From Chloroflexota bacterium (GTDB lineage Bacteria > Chloroflexota > Limnocylindria > Limnocylindrales > CSP1-4), in the NCBI GenBank assembly GCA_947475545.1, contig CANJLL010000007.1:62001-126000 (forward strand): DNA of 64,000 nucleotides, written 5' to 3'. The notes beneath the pieces were generated by a model, which saw only the letters and a program-made list of their open reading frames with translations, had not been told where the DNA came from and ran no database searches. The position numbers were made by a program, and so were the translations under genes. Shown here piece after piece: positions 15,126-24,221 of the stretch (its first letter is position 1; every line of letters begins with the position of its first letter).

Positions 15126-16052
15126 CTACGTGGTCGGGAGGTCGAGCTCCGCGCAGACCTCCAGGACGGTGGCGACGAACGCCGCCGCCGCGGGGGATCG
15201 GGTGCGGTCGCGCTGCCAGGCGACGGCGAGGGTCCGCGGCGGGATGTCCATCGGAATCCGGACAAGCCGGGGATCCCGCATGTCGATGGCCAGGGCCGGC
15301 AGGAACGCCGAGCCGAAGCCGGCCGCCACGAGACCCTGGACCGTGGGGTTGTCGTCCGTCCGGAAGACGATCCGCGGGTCCAGTCCGCTCCCGCGCAGGA
15401 ACTCCTCGAGGCGCACCTGGGTGCTGCTCGTGGACCTGAAGGCGATCAGGGGCTCGTCGCGCAGGTCCGCGACCGCCAGCGGCGCCTGGCGCTGCGCCAG
15501 CGACGAGCCTGCCGAGGTGAGCAGGAACCACGAGTCCTGGACCATCTCCACGGAGTCGAAGGGCCCGTCGGGCGGCACGCCGCCGAAGGCGAGGTCCACG
15601 TCACCGGCCGCGAGGAGCACCAGCAGCTCCTCGTCGTCCGAGCCCTCCCGCAGCTCCACCGTCACGCGCGGCCACCGCTCCAGGAACCGCCGAAGGGACT
15701 CGGGGAGGATGCGGGCGCTGACGCTCTGGTAGGTGCCGACGCGGAGCGTTCCCGCGGACCCCTCCGCGAGGGCCCGCAGGTCCGCACGCGCCGCCAGCAT
15801 GCGGACCACGACCGCATCGGCATGGCGGACGAGGATCTCGCCGGCCTCGGTCAGGGTGGCTACCCGTGCGCCGCGACGTCGATCCACGAGCCGCAGCCCG
15901 ACCATCGCCTCGAGCGCGGCGAGTTGCTGGCTCACCGCCGGCTGGGCGTAGCCCAGCGACTCGGCCGCCAACCGGAACGAGCCCGTCTGGGCGATCAGCC
16001 GAAGCGTCTGCAGGTGGCGGAGCTCGACGTCGGACCACAGATCATGTTCCAT
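15126..16052 (-). CDS. LysR-family transcriptional regulator
   Basis: This 308-residue protein has the N-terminal LysR winged helix-turn-helix (ELRHLQTLRLIAQTGSFRLA, then YAQPAVSQQLAALE, about residues 10-60) and a periplasmic-binding-protein-like co-inducer domain (about 95-300) starting LRVGTYQSVSARILPESL. A TATACT hexamer lies 12 nt upstream of the ATG. The neighbour on the divergent side is a 51-residue membrane protein; LysR proteins often regulate the divergent gene, but the target is unproven here. Confidence 0.9.
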   Translation of the reverse strand: MEHDLWSDVELRHLQTLRLIAQTGSFRLAAESLGYAQPAVSQQLAALEAMVGLRLVDRRRGARVATLTEAGEILVRHADAVVVRMLAARADLRALAEGSAGTLRVGTYQSVSARILPESLRRFLERWPRVTVELREGSDDEELLVLLAAGDVDLAFGGVPPDGPFDSVEMVQDSWFLLTSAGSSLAQRQAPLAVADLRDEPLIAFRSTSSTQVRLEEFLRGSGLDPRIVFRTDDNPTVQGLVAAGFGSAFLPALAIDMRDPRLVRIPMDIPPRTLAVAWQRDRTRSPAAAAFVATVLEVCAELDLPTT

Positions 16053-16168
16053 GATGATTGGATCAGTATATCTGCGTTGCTCTTATCACTACGAGCTCCT
16101 ACAGTCGTTGGAGATCGCCCCGGCGTCGCTCGACGCCGCGGATACGGGCGGAAGCGAGTCATCGAGAC

Positions 16169-16324
16169 ATGGAACTCATCATCGTGGCCGGGTTTGTCCT
16201 CGGCCTCATCGCGGCCCTTGCCTACCTGGCCAGGGCCTATCCCATCGACTCGCGCGACCTCGTCGCCGACAGCATCGTCGGGGGGCACTCCTCGCCGGCG
16301 CCGCTGTGGCCGGTCAAGGGCTGA
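16169..16324 (+). CDS. 51-residue single-pass membrane protein
   Basis: A short frame starting at ATG 16169, MELIIVAGFVLGLIAALAYL, gives one N-terminal transmembrane helix followed by an acidic/Pro tail. It is divergent from the LysR gene, 117 bp away. Its stop lies inside a perfect 14-bp-stem hairpin that fits a terminator. Longer frames reading in from 16058 are less likely. Function unknown. Confidence 0.5.
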   Translation: MELIIVAGFVLGLIAALAYLARAYPIDSRDLVADSIVGGHSSPAPLWPVKG

Positions 16325-16346
16325 CGGCGACTGCCGTCAGCCCTTG
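16315..16346. terminator. Perfect 14-bp-stem hairpin, likely bidirectional terminator
   Basis: CAAGGGCTGACGGC (16315-16328), loop GACT, then the exact complement GCCGTCAGCCCTTG (16333-16346). It sits between two convergent genes and covers the stop codon of the short membrane protein. No U-run follows on either strand, which may be normal at this G+C content. Confidence 0.65.
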
Positions 16347-16384
16347 TCGCGACGCCCTCGCCGGGGAGCCAACCGGCTCGATGG

Positions 16385-17677
16385 TTACGGGGTGAAGCGG
16401 AACGACTCCTGGACGAAGCCGAACGTGGTGCTGTCGGCCTCCTCCGCGCCCGCCCGGGATGCCCAGTTGATGTTCACCGCCGACGTGCCGTGGATGGCGA
16501 TCGTGTCGATGCCGAAGGCGACCACACCCGTCGACGAGTAGTGGTAGACGAGGATCCGGGCCGGCTCGCCCCCCAGCGTGCCCTCGGTGTCCGAGTCGAT
16601 CGTCGCCTTCAACTGCGACCTGAGGGCGGCGACCGTCTGGTTCGCGATGCTCGCGACCGTCTCCCTGCCGGCTGGGACGGCGTAGACGGCAACAGTTGAC
16701 CCGCGCGGCCCGCCGAAACTCTCGCCGATGTCCGTGCTCGACGCCACCCAGGTTGATGGATGGCTGAAGGCGTAGCCCCGCGTTGAGGCGAACGTCGCGA
16801 AGATCGGGGATGGAGGGGCGATCGTCGGGGCCGCGCCCGGCGTGAACGTGAAGTCCATGGTTCCGGTCACGCGGACCGGCGGCGTCCCCGTGGTGGCGTC
16901 GATGGTCAGCTCCAGGAGCATGGGCGTCCCATCGTCCTTCGCGAAGCACAGGAGGGCGACCGTGCCCGTCCCATCGAGGCCGGCGAGCGCCGGCGAGAGA
17001 TGCGAGTCCGACGGGACGAGTCGATGGAGAAGCAGGCCACCCCTCGACTCGGTCCCGGCGTCCGCCAGCGACAGGACCGACCCGCTGATGGTCGACAGGA
17101 CCTTGTCGCCGACGGTCGCAGCCGGCTGCTGATACCACGGTGCGTTGCCGGTCCGCTTGTAGGTTCGTCCGGCGATGGTCACCTGCTCGTCCGTCCGCCT
17201 GAAGTCGCCGACCGCGGTCGTCAGGGTCATGAACTGGTCCGCGCCGACGGCGTCGAGCCGTCCGCTGATCGTGGCGGGGATGCCCGCGACGTCGATCTTC
17301 GCGCTCACGGCCATGCTCGCCTGCGGCATCCCGGCCAGCCGGGCGAGAAACAGCTTCGCGACGTCGGGCGTCGGGCTGGGCGTCGGGGTTGGGGCCAGGC
17401 TGGGCGTGGGGCTGGCGATCGCGAGCGCGGCGGCGGTCGGGCTGGCGTCCCCCGCTGCCGGTTCCGGCCCGGTGGCGGATGTGCATGCAGAAACGACGAT
17501 CGCGATCAGCCCCAGGGCGACGCCGAGGCGCGCCCGGAGGCCCCGGCTCCCGGGACGCCGGGCCGCCGCGCGACGTCCCTGACGCGTTGCATCGCCTGGG
17601 CCGGCCAGTCTCGGGCTCGCCCCCTTGGGGCCGCGGTCCGGTCCAGGACTCCGTCGGATCGATGTGACGCGCTGCAT
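16385..17677 (-). CDS. Secreted lipoprotein, possible LppX/LprG-like fold
   Basis: The 430-residue protein has an Arg-rich cytoplasmic start, one hydrophobic segment (ALGLIAIVVSAC) and a lipobox VSAC near residue 65. A Thr/Pro/Ser linker ([16 protein letters not shown]) follows, then an Ala/Gly-rich domain of alternating short strands. The stretch AKIDVAGIPATISGRLDAVG resembles the start of LppX_LprAFG-type lipid-binding domains, but I cannot confirm this. The C-terminal 150 residues (YAFSHPSTW to QESFRFTP) look like a PsbP/Mog1-type domain. Function unknown. Confidence 0.62.
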   Translation of the reverse strand: MQRVTSIRRSPGPDRGPKGASPRLAGPGDATRQGRRAAARRPGSRGLRARLGVALGLIAIVVSACTSATGPEPAAGDASPTAAALAIASPTPSLAPTPTPSPTPDVAKLFLARLAGMPQASMAVSAKIDVAGIPATISGRLDAVGADQFMTLTTAVGDFRRTDEQVTIAGRTYKRTGNAPWYQQPAATVGDKVLSTISGSVLSLADAGTESRGGLLLHRLVPSDSHLSPALAGLDGTGTVALLCFAKDDGTPMLLELTIDATTGTPPVRVTGTMDFTFTPGAAPTIAPPSPIFATFASTRGYAFSHPSTWVASSTDIGESFGGPRGSTVAVYAVPAGRETVASIANQTVAALRSQLKATIDSDTEGTLGGEPARILVYHYSSTGVVAFGIDTIAIHGTSAVNINWASRAGAEEADSTTFGFVQESFRFTP

Positions 17678-17912
17678 GACAGCCTCCCAGCCGTTGCACC
17701 TCGCGAGGACCGGCCCGGTCGACGACCGATGACTGATGAGCCTCGTGCAGAACCAGACGCGATCGGCGGCGGACTGTCACACCGGGCACGGGCGACCCGC
17801 GTCGCTTTGGCTCAGCCCGGAGCCTCCGCGCTCCGGCCCGCCCTCCGCGGCCAGCCGCGCGGCGCTACGCTGCGGCCAGGCGCCCAAGCCCAGTCATCGG
17901 CGAGGATCCCGG

Positions 17913-18952
17913 ATGCCCACTCCCGGCGACCCCAGCGGCCCCAGCGGCCCCGGCGACCCGGACCGCGACCGCGATCCCCGGTACCACCGCGTGCTGCTGC
18001 TCGGCAGCGCCGAACTGGCGGCCGCCATCCCCATGACGGCCGTGATCGACGCCGTGGAGCGCGGGTACCGGGCGGCGGCCGAGGGCGCGACGAGCGAGGC
18101 GGCGCGCGTCGTCGTCCGGCACCAGCAGTCGCACACGGCGCTCAACGTCATGCCGGCCCTGTCGGAGGCCGCCGGCGCAAGATCAGTCCACGTCTACTCG
18201 GCCGGCAACCGCGGCGCGCCTGCCCTCCAGAAGGTCACCCTCGTCTTCAGCACGGAGAACGGCGCCCTGGAGGCCGTCATCGAGTCCGACTGGCTGAGCT
18301 GGGCGAGGACGGGCGCCACCGGCGCCGTGGCCACGCGCCACCTGGCCCGGGCCGACGCCACGGTCCTGGGCATCATCGGGACGGGGCGCCAGACGGAGGC
18401 GCAGGTCGTGGCGGTCGCCGCGTCCCGGCGGCTCACCACGGTCTACGCGTATGGCAGGGATGCCGCGCGGTGTTCGCCCGGGAGATGACGGCGCTCACGG
18501 GGGTGGAGGTCGTGCCGCTCAACCGCCCGGAGGCCGTCGTGGAGCGCTCGGACATCGTGTCCACGGCGACCACCTCAACGGTGCCGGTCTTTGATGCCGG
18601 GGGGCTCCACCCGGGTCTGCACATCAACGCCATCGGCGCGCATCGGCCGAGCGCCCGGGAGCTGGACGCGCCGACGATCCTGGCCAGCCGGCTGTTCGCG
18701 GACGACCTCGTCCGGAGCCGCCAGGAGGACGGCGAGATCCTGCTGCTGCCGCCGGACGACCAGCTGGCCGCGCTGGAGCGGTCCGTCGCGCTTGGCGACG
18801 TGGTGGCGGGCCACGTTGCCGGCCGCGCGTCGGACGCCGAGATCACCGCCTTCCTGTCGGGCGGGCTCTCCAGCGAGTACCTGTGGACAGCGGTCGAGAT
18901 CCTCCGCCAGGCCCGCGACCTGGGCCTGGGCACGTTGGTGTCACTGGGCTGA
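17913..18952 (+). pseudogene. Ornithine cyclodeaminase / mu-crystallin family gene with a frameshift
   Basis: Codons from ATG 17913 give the N-terminal half of an ornithine cyclodeaminase/alanine dehydrogenase-family NAD(P) enzyme (AIPMTAVIDAVERGYRAAA; Rossmann ATVLGIIGTGRQTEAQVV). After YAYGRDAAR the frame runs into a stop at 18486-18488. The rest continues at once in another frame (FAREMTALTGVEVVP through SDIVSTATTSTVPVFDA to AVEILRQARDLGLG, stop at 18952). The shift maps to about 18464-18475 and equals one missing base. All other parts look intact, so this may be a recent mutation or a sequence error. It is the only gene in the window broken this way. Confidence 0.8.
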
Positions 18953-19050
18953 AGATGTCCGCGGCTCGCCGCGAGGGTCCGCGGGCCGAACCGGGCCAGG
19001 TCCTCTCGTCGGTCCGGGCCGGCGCGCCGGCGCTTGTGGTGGGACAGCCG

Positions 19051-20271
19051 TCAGCCGGCCGGCGGCGACGGCTCCGTTCGCGTGGTTCCCGACAGGCCGC
19101 CCGCCACGACCGCCAGGCTGGCCGCGACGACCAGCCCGGTGACGCCGATCACGCCGGCGGCGCCGCTCACAGCCGCGAATGAACCGGCCGCAACCGGGAG
19201 CGCGACCTGCCCGACGCGGTTGCCCATGAGCCTGACGGCCAGGGCGGTCGCCCGCGTCCCCGGCGCCGCGACGGACGCGACCCAGGACATCGTCAGTGGC
19301 TGACCGATCCCGAGACCGGCCCCGGCGGCCACCATGATGACGAACTGGACGGGGACGACGTCCACGACGGCCAGCAGCACCAGCGCAACCGCCGCCAGTG
19401 CCATGCTCCCCTTGAGCAGTGGCGCCCGGCCGTAGCGCGACGAGAGCCTCGCCAGGAAGACGCGCATCCCCATCGTGGACAACGCCCGCACCGCCAGGAG
19501 CGAGCCGACCAGACTGGCGGCCCAGCCGCGCTCGTCGCCCAGGGCGGGCAGGTAGATGATCAGGATGTCGATCGCCGACAGGATCGTCGTGCTGACCAGG
19601 ATCGCCCGGAAGATCCCCGGCGTGCGCAGGATCTGGAGCAGCGACGGCGCGGCATTGGTGCCGGCCTCCTTGACCGCCGACTGCCGCTTGGAGGCCGGGG
19701 GTCGCATCAGCACGGCGGCCGGCAGGATCAGCATCGCGATGAACGCCCCGACCAGGAGCGCGAAGGAGATCTCGGGCAGCGTCCCCGACCCCACGAGGAT
19801 GCCACCGATGGCCGGGCCCACCCCCTGGCCGATGCTGGCGGAGAACGAGAAGGCGGCGAATCGGGCGTCGTAGCGGCTGTCGTCGGCGCCCCGCGCCACC
19901 ATCCCCTGGACGGCGACCACGGCGATGATCTGGCCAAGGCCCAGGCCCGCGTACCACAGGTACAGGAGCTGCGGCGAATCCGACAGCGCCATGCCCAGGC
20001 CCGCGATGGCCATGATCAGGCTCCCGCCAACGATGAACGGCTTCTCGCCCTTCTCGTCCACCAGGCGACCGATGCGGAGCGCGATGAGCAGCGGCGCGAA
20101 CGAGTAGACGGCCGACAGGGCGCCCAGGGTGGCCGGGTCCACGCCCATCCGCAGGGCCTTGTAGGAGACCACCGGTCGGAGCAGGTTGACCGACGCCTGG
20201 TTGGAGATGAACCCAAACAGGAGCCAGAAGAACCACGGCTCCCGGTAGAGCCCCTTCAGGTAGCTGATCAC
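19051..20271 (-). CDS. MFS transporter 1 of the five-gene tandem array
   Basis: This 406-residue carrier has 12 hydrophobic helices. The N-terminal block RPVVSYKALRMGVDPATLG and the loop GRLVDEKGEKPFIVGG (motif A position) are shared with its four neighbours, as are AVQGMVARGADD, STTILSAIDILIIYLPALG and GIGQPLTMSWVASVAAPG. The gene begins with GTG 20271, which overlaps the upstream carrier's stop as GTGA. The much longer frame back to 20640 only reads through the neighbour's coding sequence. It is the last gene of the array. Export of small molecules is likely by family; substrate unknown. Confidence 0.88.
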   Translation of the reverse strand: MISYLKGLYREPWFFWLLFGFISNQASVNLLRPVVSYKALRMGVDPATLGALSAVYSFAPLLIALRIGRLVDEKGEKPFIVGGSLIMAIAGLGMALSDSPQLLYLWYAGLGLGQIIAVVAVQGMVARGADDSRYDARFAAFSFSASIGQGVGPAIGGILVGSGTLPEISFALLVGAFIAMLILPAAVLMRPPASKRQSAVKEAGTNAAPSLLQILRTPGIFRAILVSTTILSAIDILIIYLPALGDERGWAASLVGSLLAVRALSTMGMRVFLARLSSRYGRAPLLKGSMALAAVALVLLAVVDVVPVQFVIMVAAGAGLGIGQPLTMSWVASVAAPGTRATALAVRLMGNRVGQVALPVAAGSFAAVSGAAGVIGVTGLVVAASLAVVAGGLSGTTRTEPSPPAG

Positions 20272-21626
20272 GCGAGGCCCTCCGGGACGGACGATGATGA
20301 GGAGGCGGCGGCCGGCGCCGGAGAAGGTGACGCCGCCGCTGCGGCGGCAGTCGCCAACGGGGCGCTTCGGGCGGTGGCCGCTTCGGCGGCGGCCGCGGCC
20401 GACCGGGCCGCCTCGGCCGCCCGACGCCCCGCAGGGGTTCGCCGATCGAGCCCACCATACGCGCCCGCGAGGCTCACCGCCACGACGACACCGGTGACGC
20501 CCAGGACCCCGCCGGCGCCCGCGAAGGCGGCGATGGAGCCCACGATGACGGGGAGCGCGACCTGGCCGACGCGGTTGCCCATGAGGCGGATGGAGAGGGC
20601 GGTGGCGCGTGCACCGGGCGACGAGAGCGAGGCGACCCACGACATGGTGAGGGGCTGTCCGATCCCCAGCCCTGCGCCCGACATGAGCATCAGGATCACG
20701 ATCACGGGGAGCGGCGTGTCGATGGGCAGGGCCATGAGGGCGACCGCGCTGATCGCCATGCTCACGATGAGGAGGCGGCCCCGCCCAAACCGGGCCGCCG
20801 CGCTGCCCAGGACCAGCCGCATGCCCATGGAGGCGGCGGCGCGGACCGCCAGCAGCAGGCCCACCAGGCTGGCTGACCAGAGCCGCTCCTCGCCCAGCGC
20901 GGGGAGGTAGACGATGACGATGTCGATGGCGGACAGCACCGTGGTGCTCACGAGGATGGCGCGCAGGACGCCCGGCGTGCGCAGGATCCCCCTGATCGAG
21001 GCGCCCGGCGCGGCCTCGCCATGCCGGCGCCGGACGGAGCCATCGGCCGCGGGCGGGCGGATGAGTGCCGCGACCGGCAGGGTGGCGACCAGGACGATGC
21101 CGCCCACCAGGATGGCGCGGCTGACCTCGTCGGGCGTTCCCTGCCCCGCCACGGCGCCGGCGATGGCCGGGCCCAGGAACTGGCCGATGGAGCCGGCGAA
21201 CGAGAACGCGGAGAAGCGACGGTCATACGAAGCCTCGCCACTGCCGCGGGCGACCATGCCCTGCGCGGCGACCACGGCGCCGAGGTGGCCCAGCCCCAGG
21301 CCGGCGTAGAACAGGAAGAGCGGCACCACGCCGCCGACGAAGGCGAGCGCGAGGCCCGAGGCCACCATCAGCCCATTGCCGGCGAAGACGAACAGCATCT
21401 CGCCGTGGCGGTCCACCATCCTGCCCATCCACAGGGCCGCCGCCAGTGGCGCCAGGGAGAAGGCGGCCGACAGGAACCCCAGGCCGGCCGCGTCGATCCC
21501 CAGGCCCAGCGCGCGGTAGGAGACCATCGGGCGGATCAGGTAGGTGCCGCCCTGGCCCAGCATGTGGACGACCAGCAGCCAGAAGAACCACGGCTCGCCG
21601 AAGACGCGCCGTGCCGCGGCGCTCAT
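20268..21626 (-). CDS. MFS transporter 2 of the tandem array
   Basis: This 452-residue, 12-helix carrier is the longest of the set because of an Ala/Ser/Pro-rich C-terminal tail after residue about 400 that the others lack. It carries all array-specific blocks: IRPMVSYRALGLGIDAAGLG, VAAQGMVARGSGE, STTVLSAIDIVIVYLPALG and GIGQPLTMSWVASLSSPG. ATG 21626 overlaps the stop of transporter 3 (ATGA) and its own stop overlaps transporter 1's start (GTGA), so all three are translationally coupled. Substrate unknown. Confidence 0.88.
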   Translation of the reverse strand: MSAAARRVFGEPWFFWLLVVHMLGQGGTYLIRPMVSYRALGLGIDAAGLGFLSAAFSLAPLAAALWMGRMVDRHGEMLFVFAGNGLMVASGLALAFVGGVVPLFLFYAGLGLGHLGAVVAAQGMVARGSGEASYDRRFSAFSFAGSIGQFLGPAIAGAVAGQGTPDEVSRAILVGGIVLVATLPVAALIRPPAADGSVRRRHGEAAPGASIRGILRTPGVLRAILVSTTVLSAIDIVIVYLPALGEERLWSASLVGLLLAVRAAASMGMRLVLGSAAARFGRGRLLIVSMAISAVALMALPIDTPLPVIVILMLMSGAGLGIGQPLTMSWVASLSSPGARATALSIRLMGNRVGQVALPVIVGSIAAFAGAGGVLGVTGVVVAVSLAGAYGGLDRRTPAGRRAAEAARSAAAAAEAATARSAPLATAAAAAASPSPAPAAASSSSSVPEGLA

Positions 21627-22864
21627 GCCGGCCCACTCCCCGTCGTCGTGGTCGAGGTCGTCGTGGGCGTGGTCGCCGCCGGCTTCCGCCCCAGCCCACC
21701 GTAGACCAGCGCGAGGCTGAGCCCGACCACCAGCCCCGTGACGCCCAGCACGCCGGCAGCCCCGGCCGTCAGCGCCATGGTCCCGGCAAGCACCGGCAGC
21801 GCCACCTGTCCGACTCGGTTCCCCATCAGGCGCACCGACAGCGCGGTGGCGCGGGCGCCCGGCGCGGCCAGGGAGGCGATCCAGGACAGCGAGAGCGGCT
21901 GGCCGATGCCCAGGCCGGCACCAGACGTGAGCATCAGGACGGCCATGAACGGCACCGGGCCGGCCAACGGGATGGCCACCAGCGAGATGGCGCTGACGAC
22001 CATGCTCCAGGTCAGGAGCGACTTGCGGCTGAAGCGGCGCGACGCCGGGCCCAGGGCCAGGCGCGACAACATGGAAGCGCTGGCCCGGAGCGCCAGCAGC
22101 AGGCCCACCAGGCTGGCCGTCCAGCCGCGCTCCTCGCCGAGGGCCGGCAGGTAGATGACCATGATGTCGATGGCCGAGAGCACGGTGGTGCTGACGACGA
22201 TCGCGCGCAGCACACCCGGGGTCCGCAGGATCGAGGCCAGGGATGGACCCTTGGCGCGGACGGCACCGCGGACCTGTCGCTCGGCCGCGGGGGACCGGAT
22301 CATGAGGATGGCGAGGACCGCGCTGAGCTCGACGAGGCCGCCGACCATGAGGGCGCGGCCCGTCTCCTCCGGTGAGCCCTGGCCGGCGACCAGGCCCGCG
22401 ATGATGGGGCCACCCAGCTGGCCGACGGAGCCCGTGAAGGTGAGGGCCGCAAAGCGGGCGTCGTAGCTGCGCTCGTCGCTGCCGCGGGCCACCATGCCCT
22501 GGACCGCCACGGTGATCATCAGGTGGCCCAGGCCCAGGAGCGCGAACAGCACGAAGATCCAGGCCGCCTCACCGGCGGCGGCCAGGCCAAGGCCTGCGAC
22601 CCCCATCACCACGGTCCCGGCCAGGATGAACGGTCGCTCCCCGATCGCGTCGATCCAGCGCCCGATCCTGAGCGCCACGATGAGCGGGGCGATCGCAAAC
22701 GAGGCGGACAGCAGCCCCAGGCTGGCGGGGTCCACGCCCAGGTCCAGGGCGCGATAGGAGACCATCGGCCGCAGGAGGTTCATCCCGGTCTGGTTGACTG
22801 CGTACGTCACCAGGCACCAGAACAGCCAGCGTTCGCCGATGCGGCTGCTGAGCCAGGTGGTCAC
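21623..22864 (-). CDS. MFS transporter 3 of the tandem array
   Basis: This 413-residue carrier starts at GTG 22864 (VTTWLSSRIGERWLFW), which overlaps transporter 4's stop as GTGA; frames extended upstream belong to transporter 4. Array blocks are present: RPMVSYRALDLGVDPASLG, VAVQGMVARGSDE, STTVLSAIDIMVIYLPALG and GIGQPLSLSWIASLAAPG. The tail contains a Thr-rich run. Like the others it has 12 predicted helices and a short cytoplasmic N-terminus. Substrate unknown. Confidence 0.88.
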   Translation of the reverse strand: MTTWLSSRIGERWLFWCLVTYAVNQTGMNLLRPMVSYRALDLGVDPASLGLLSASFAIAPLIVALRIGRWIDAIGERPFILAGTVVMGVAGLGLAAAGEAAWIFVLFALLGLGHLMITVAVQGMVARGSDERSYDARFAALTFTGSVGQLGGPIIAGLVAGQGSPEETGRALMVGGLVELSAVLAILMIRSPAAERQVRGAVRAKGPSLASILRTPGVLRAIVVSTTVLSAIDIMVIYLPALGEERGWTASLVGLLLALRASASMLSRLALGPASRRFSRKSLLTWSMVVSAISLVAIPLAGPVPFMAVLMLTSGAGLGIGQPLSLSWIASLAAPGARATALSVRLMGNRVGQVALPVLAGTMALTAGAAGVLGVTGLVVGLSLALVYGGLGRKPAATTPTTTSTTTTGSGPA

Positions 22865-24147
22865 GACCGGGGTTCGACGGGACGCGGCGTCGCGTTGGCC
22901 GGCGGCTGGCGGCTGGTCCGCCTTGCGCTCAGGCCGCCGTAGACCCCGGCCAGGCTGAGCGCCACGATGGCGCCGGTCACCCCCAGGACGCCGCCCGCCC
23001 CACCGACGGCGGCCACCGTGCCGGCCACCACCGGGAGCGCCACCTGGCCCATCCGGTTGCCCATCAGCCGGACGGAGAGTGCGGTCGCGCGCGCGCCGGG
23101 TGCGGCCAGCGACGCGACCCACGACATGGTCATCGGCTGCCCGATCCCGAGGCCGGCCCCGGTCGCCACCATGAGCAGCGCCATCACCGGCACCGCGAAC
23201 GTGAACGGGATCGCGATCAGGGCGACCGCGCTGACCGCCATGCTCAGGCTGAGCAGGATGGGTCGCCCGAAGCGAGCCGCCAGCCGGCCCAGCACGATGC
23301 GCATCGCCATGGACGACCCGGCCCGGATCGCGAGCAGCAGACCCACCAGGCTGGCGGGCCAGAGCCGCTCCTCGCCCAGGGCGGGCATGTAGATGACCAT
23401 GATGTCGATGGCGGAGAGCACGGTGGTGCTGACGAGGATGGCCCGGGCGACGCCCGGCGTCCGGAGGATCGAGAGGAGCGAAGGCTTTGGGCCGCCGCCC
23501 TGTTTGGCTGGGCGCGCCGTGGCGGGCGATCGGATGAGCAGGGCGACCGGCAACGCGGCCATGGCCAGCCCGCCGCCGATGGCCAAGGCCAGCGTCGTCT
23601 CGTCGGTGGAGCCCTGGCCGGCGACGATCCCCGCGATCGCGGGGCCGATCAGCTGACCGACCGACGCGGCGAGCGAGAACGCGGAGAAGCGTTGGTCGTA
23701 GGTCCGCTCGTCGCTGCCGCGCGCAACCATCCCCTGGGTCGCGACCGTGACCGACAGGTGTCCCAGGCCAAAGAGCATGAACAGCAGGTAGACCCAGAGC
23801 TGCGAGTCGGCGGCCGCCAGGCCAAAGGCGACGAGCCCCATCAGGATCGTTCCGCCGAAGACAAACGGGAGCTCGCCCTTGATGTCGACCAGGCGGCCAA
23901 GGCGGAGCGCGACCGCGAGGGGGGCGATCGAGAAGACCGCGGACAGGACGCCCAGGCCCGCGGTGTCCACGCCCAGCGACAGCGCGCGGTAGGAGACCAT
24001 CGGCCGGACCAGGTTCATGCCGGCCTGGTTGACGACGAAGGCGGTGAGCAGCCAGAAGAGCCAGTGGTCTCGCACGAGACCCGTGAGCCGTGCCTTCAGG
24101 GGACCTGACCTCCACGCGCCGACAGGATGGCGCGCGCACCTGCGCAC
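22861..24147 (-). CDS. MFS transporter 4 of the tandem array
   Basis: A 12-helix carrier of up to 428 residues with the same blocks (RPMVSYRALSLGVDTAGLG, VATQGMVARGSDE, STTVLSAIDIMVIYMPALG, GIGQPMTMSWVASLAAPG). The start is uncertain. GTG 24147 is the first frame start, but homology with the other four begins at CTG 24099 (LKARLTGLVRDHWLFW), which has GGAGG 9 nt upstream and may be the real start. It lies 74-122 bp after transporter 5's stop, the only real gap in the array. Confidence 0.85.
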   Translation of the reverse strand: MRRCARHPVGAWRSGPLKARLTGLVRDHWLFWLLTAFVVNQAGMNLVRPMVSYRALSLGVDTAGLGVLSAVFSIAPLAVALRLGRLVDIKGELPFVFGGTILMGLVAFGLAAADSQLWVYLLFMLFGLGHLSVTVATQGMVARGSDERTYDQRFSAFSLAASVGQLIGPAIAGIVAGQGSTDETTLALAIGGGLAMAALPVALLIRSPATARPAKQGGGPKPSLLSILRTPGVARAILVSTTVLSAIDIMVIYMPALGEERLWPASLVGLLLAIRAGSSMAMRIVLGRLAARFGRPILLSLSMAVSAVALIAIPFTFAVPVMALLMVATGAGLGIGQPMTMSWVASLAAPGARATALSVRLMGNRMGQVALPVVAGTVAAVGGAGGVLGVTGAIVALSLAGVYGGLSARRTSRQPPANATPRPVEPRS

Positions 24148-24221
24148 GGGCTGTGCCGGGGCGGCACCAGTGCCCGGGCCCTCCCTGCCTTCGGCCCCCG
24201 GCAGTCTGGCACGTCAGGCAG

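Noticed and set aside
22865..24139. N-terminal extension of MFS transporter 3 to 838 residues
   Set aside because: The extension is transporter 4 read in another frame; the real start is the GTGA overlap at 22864.
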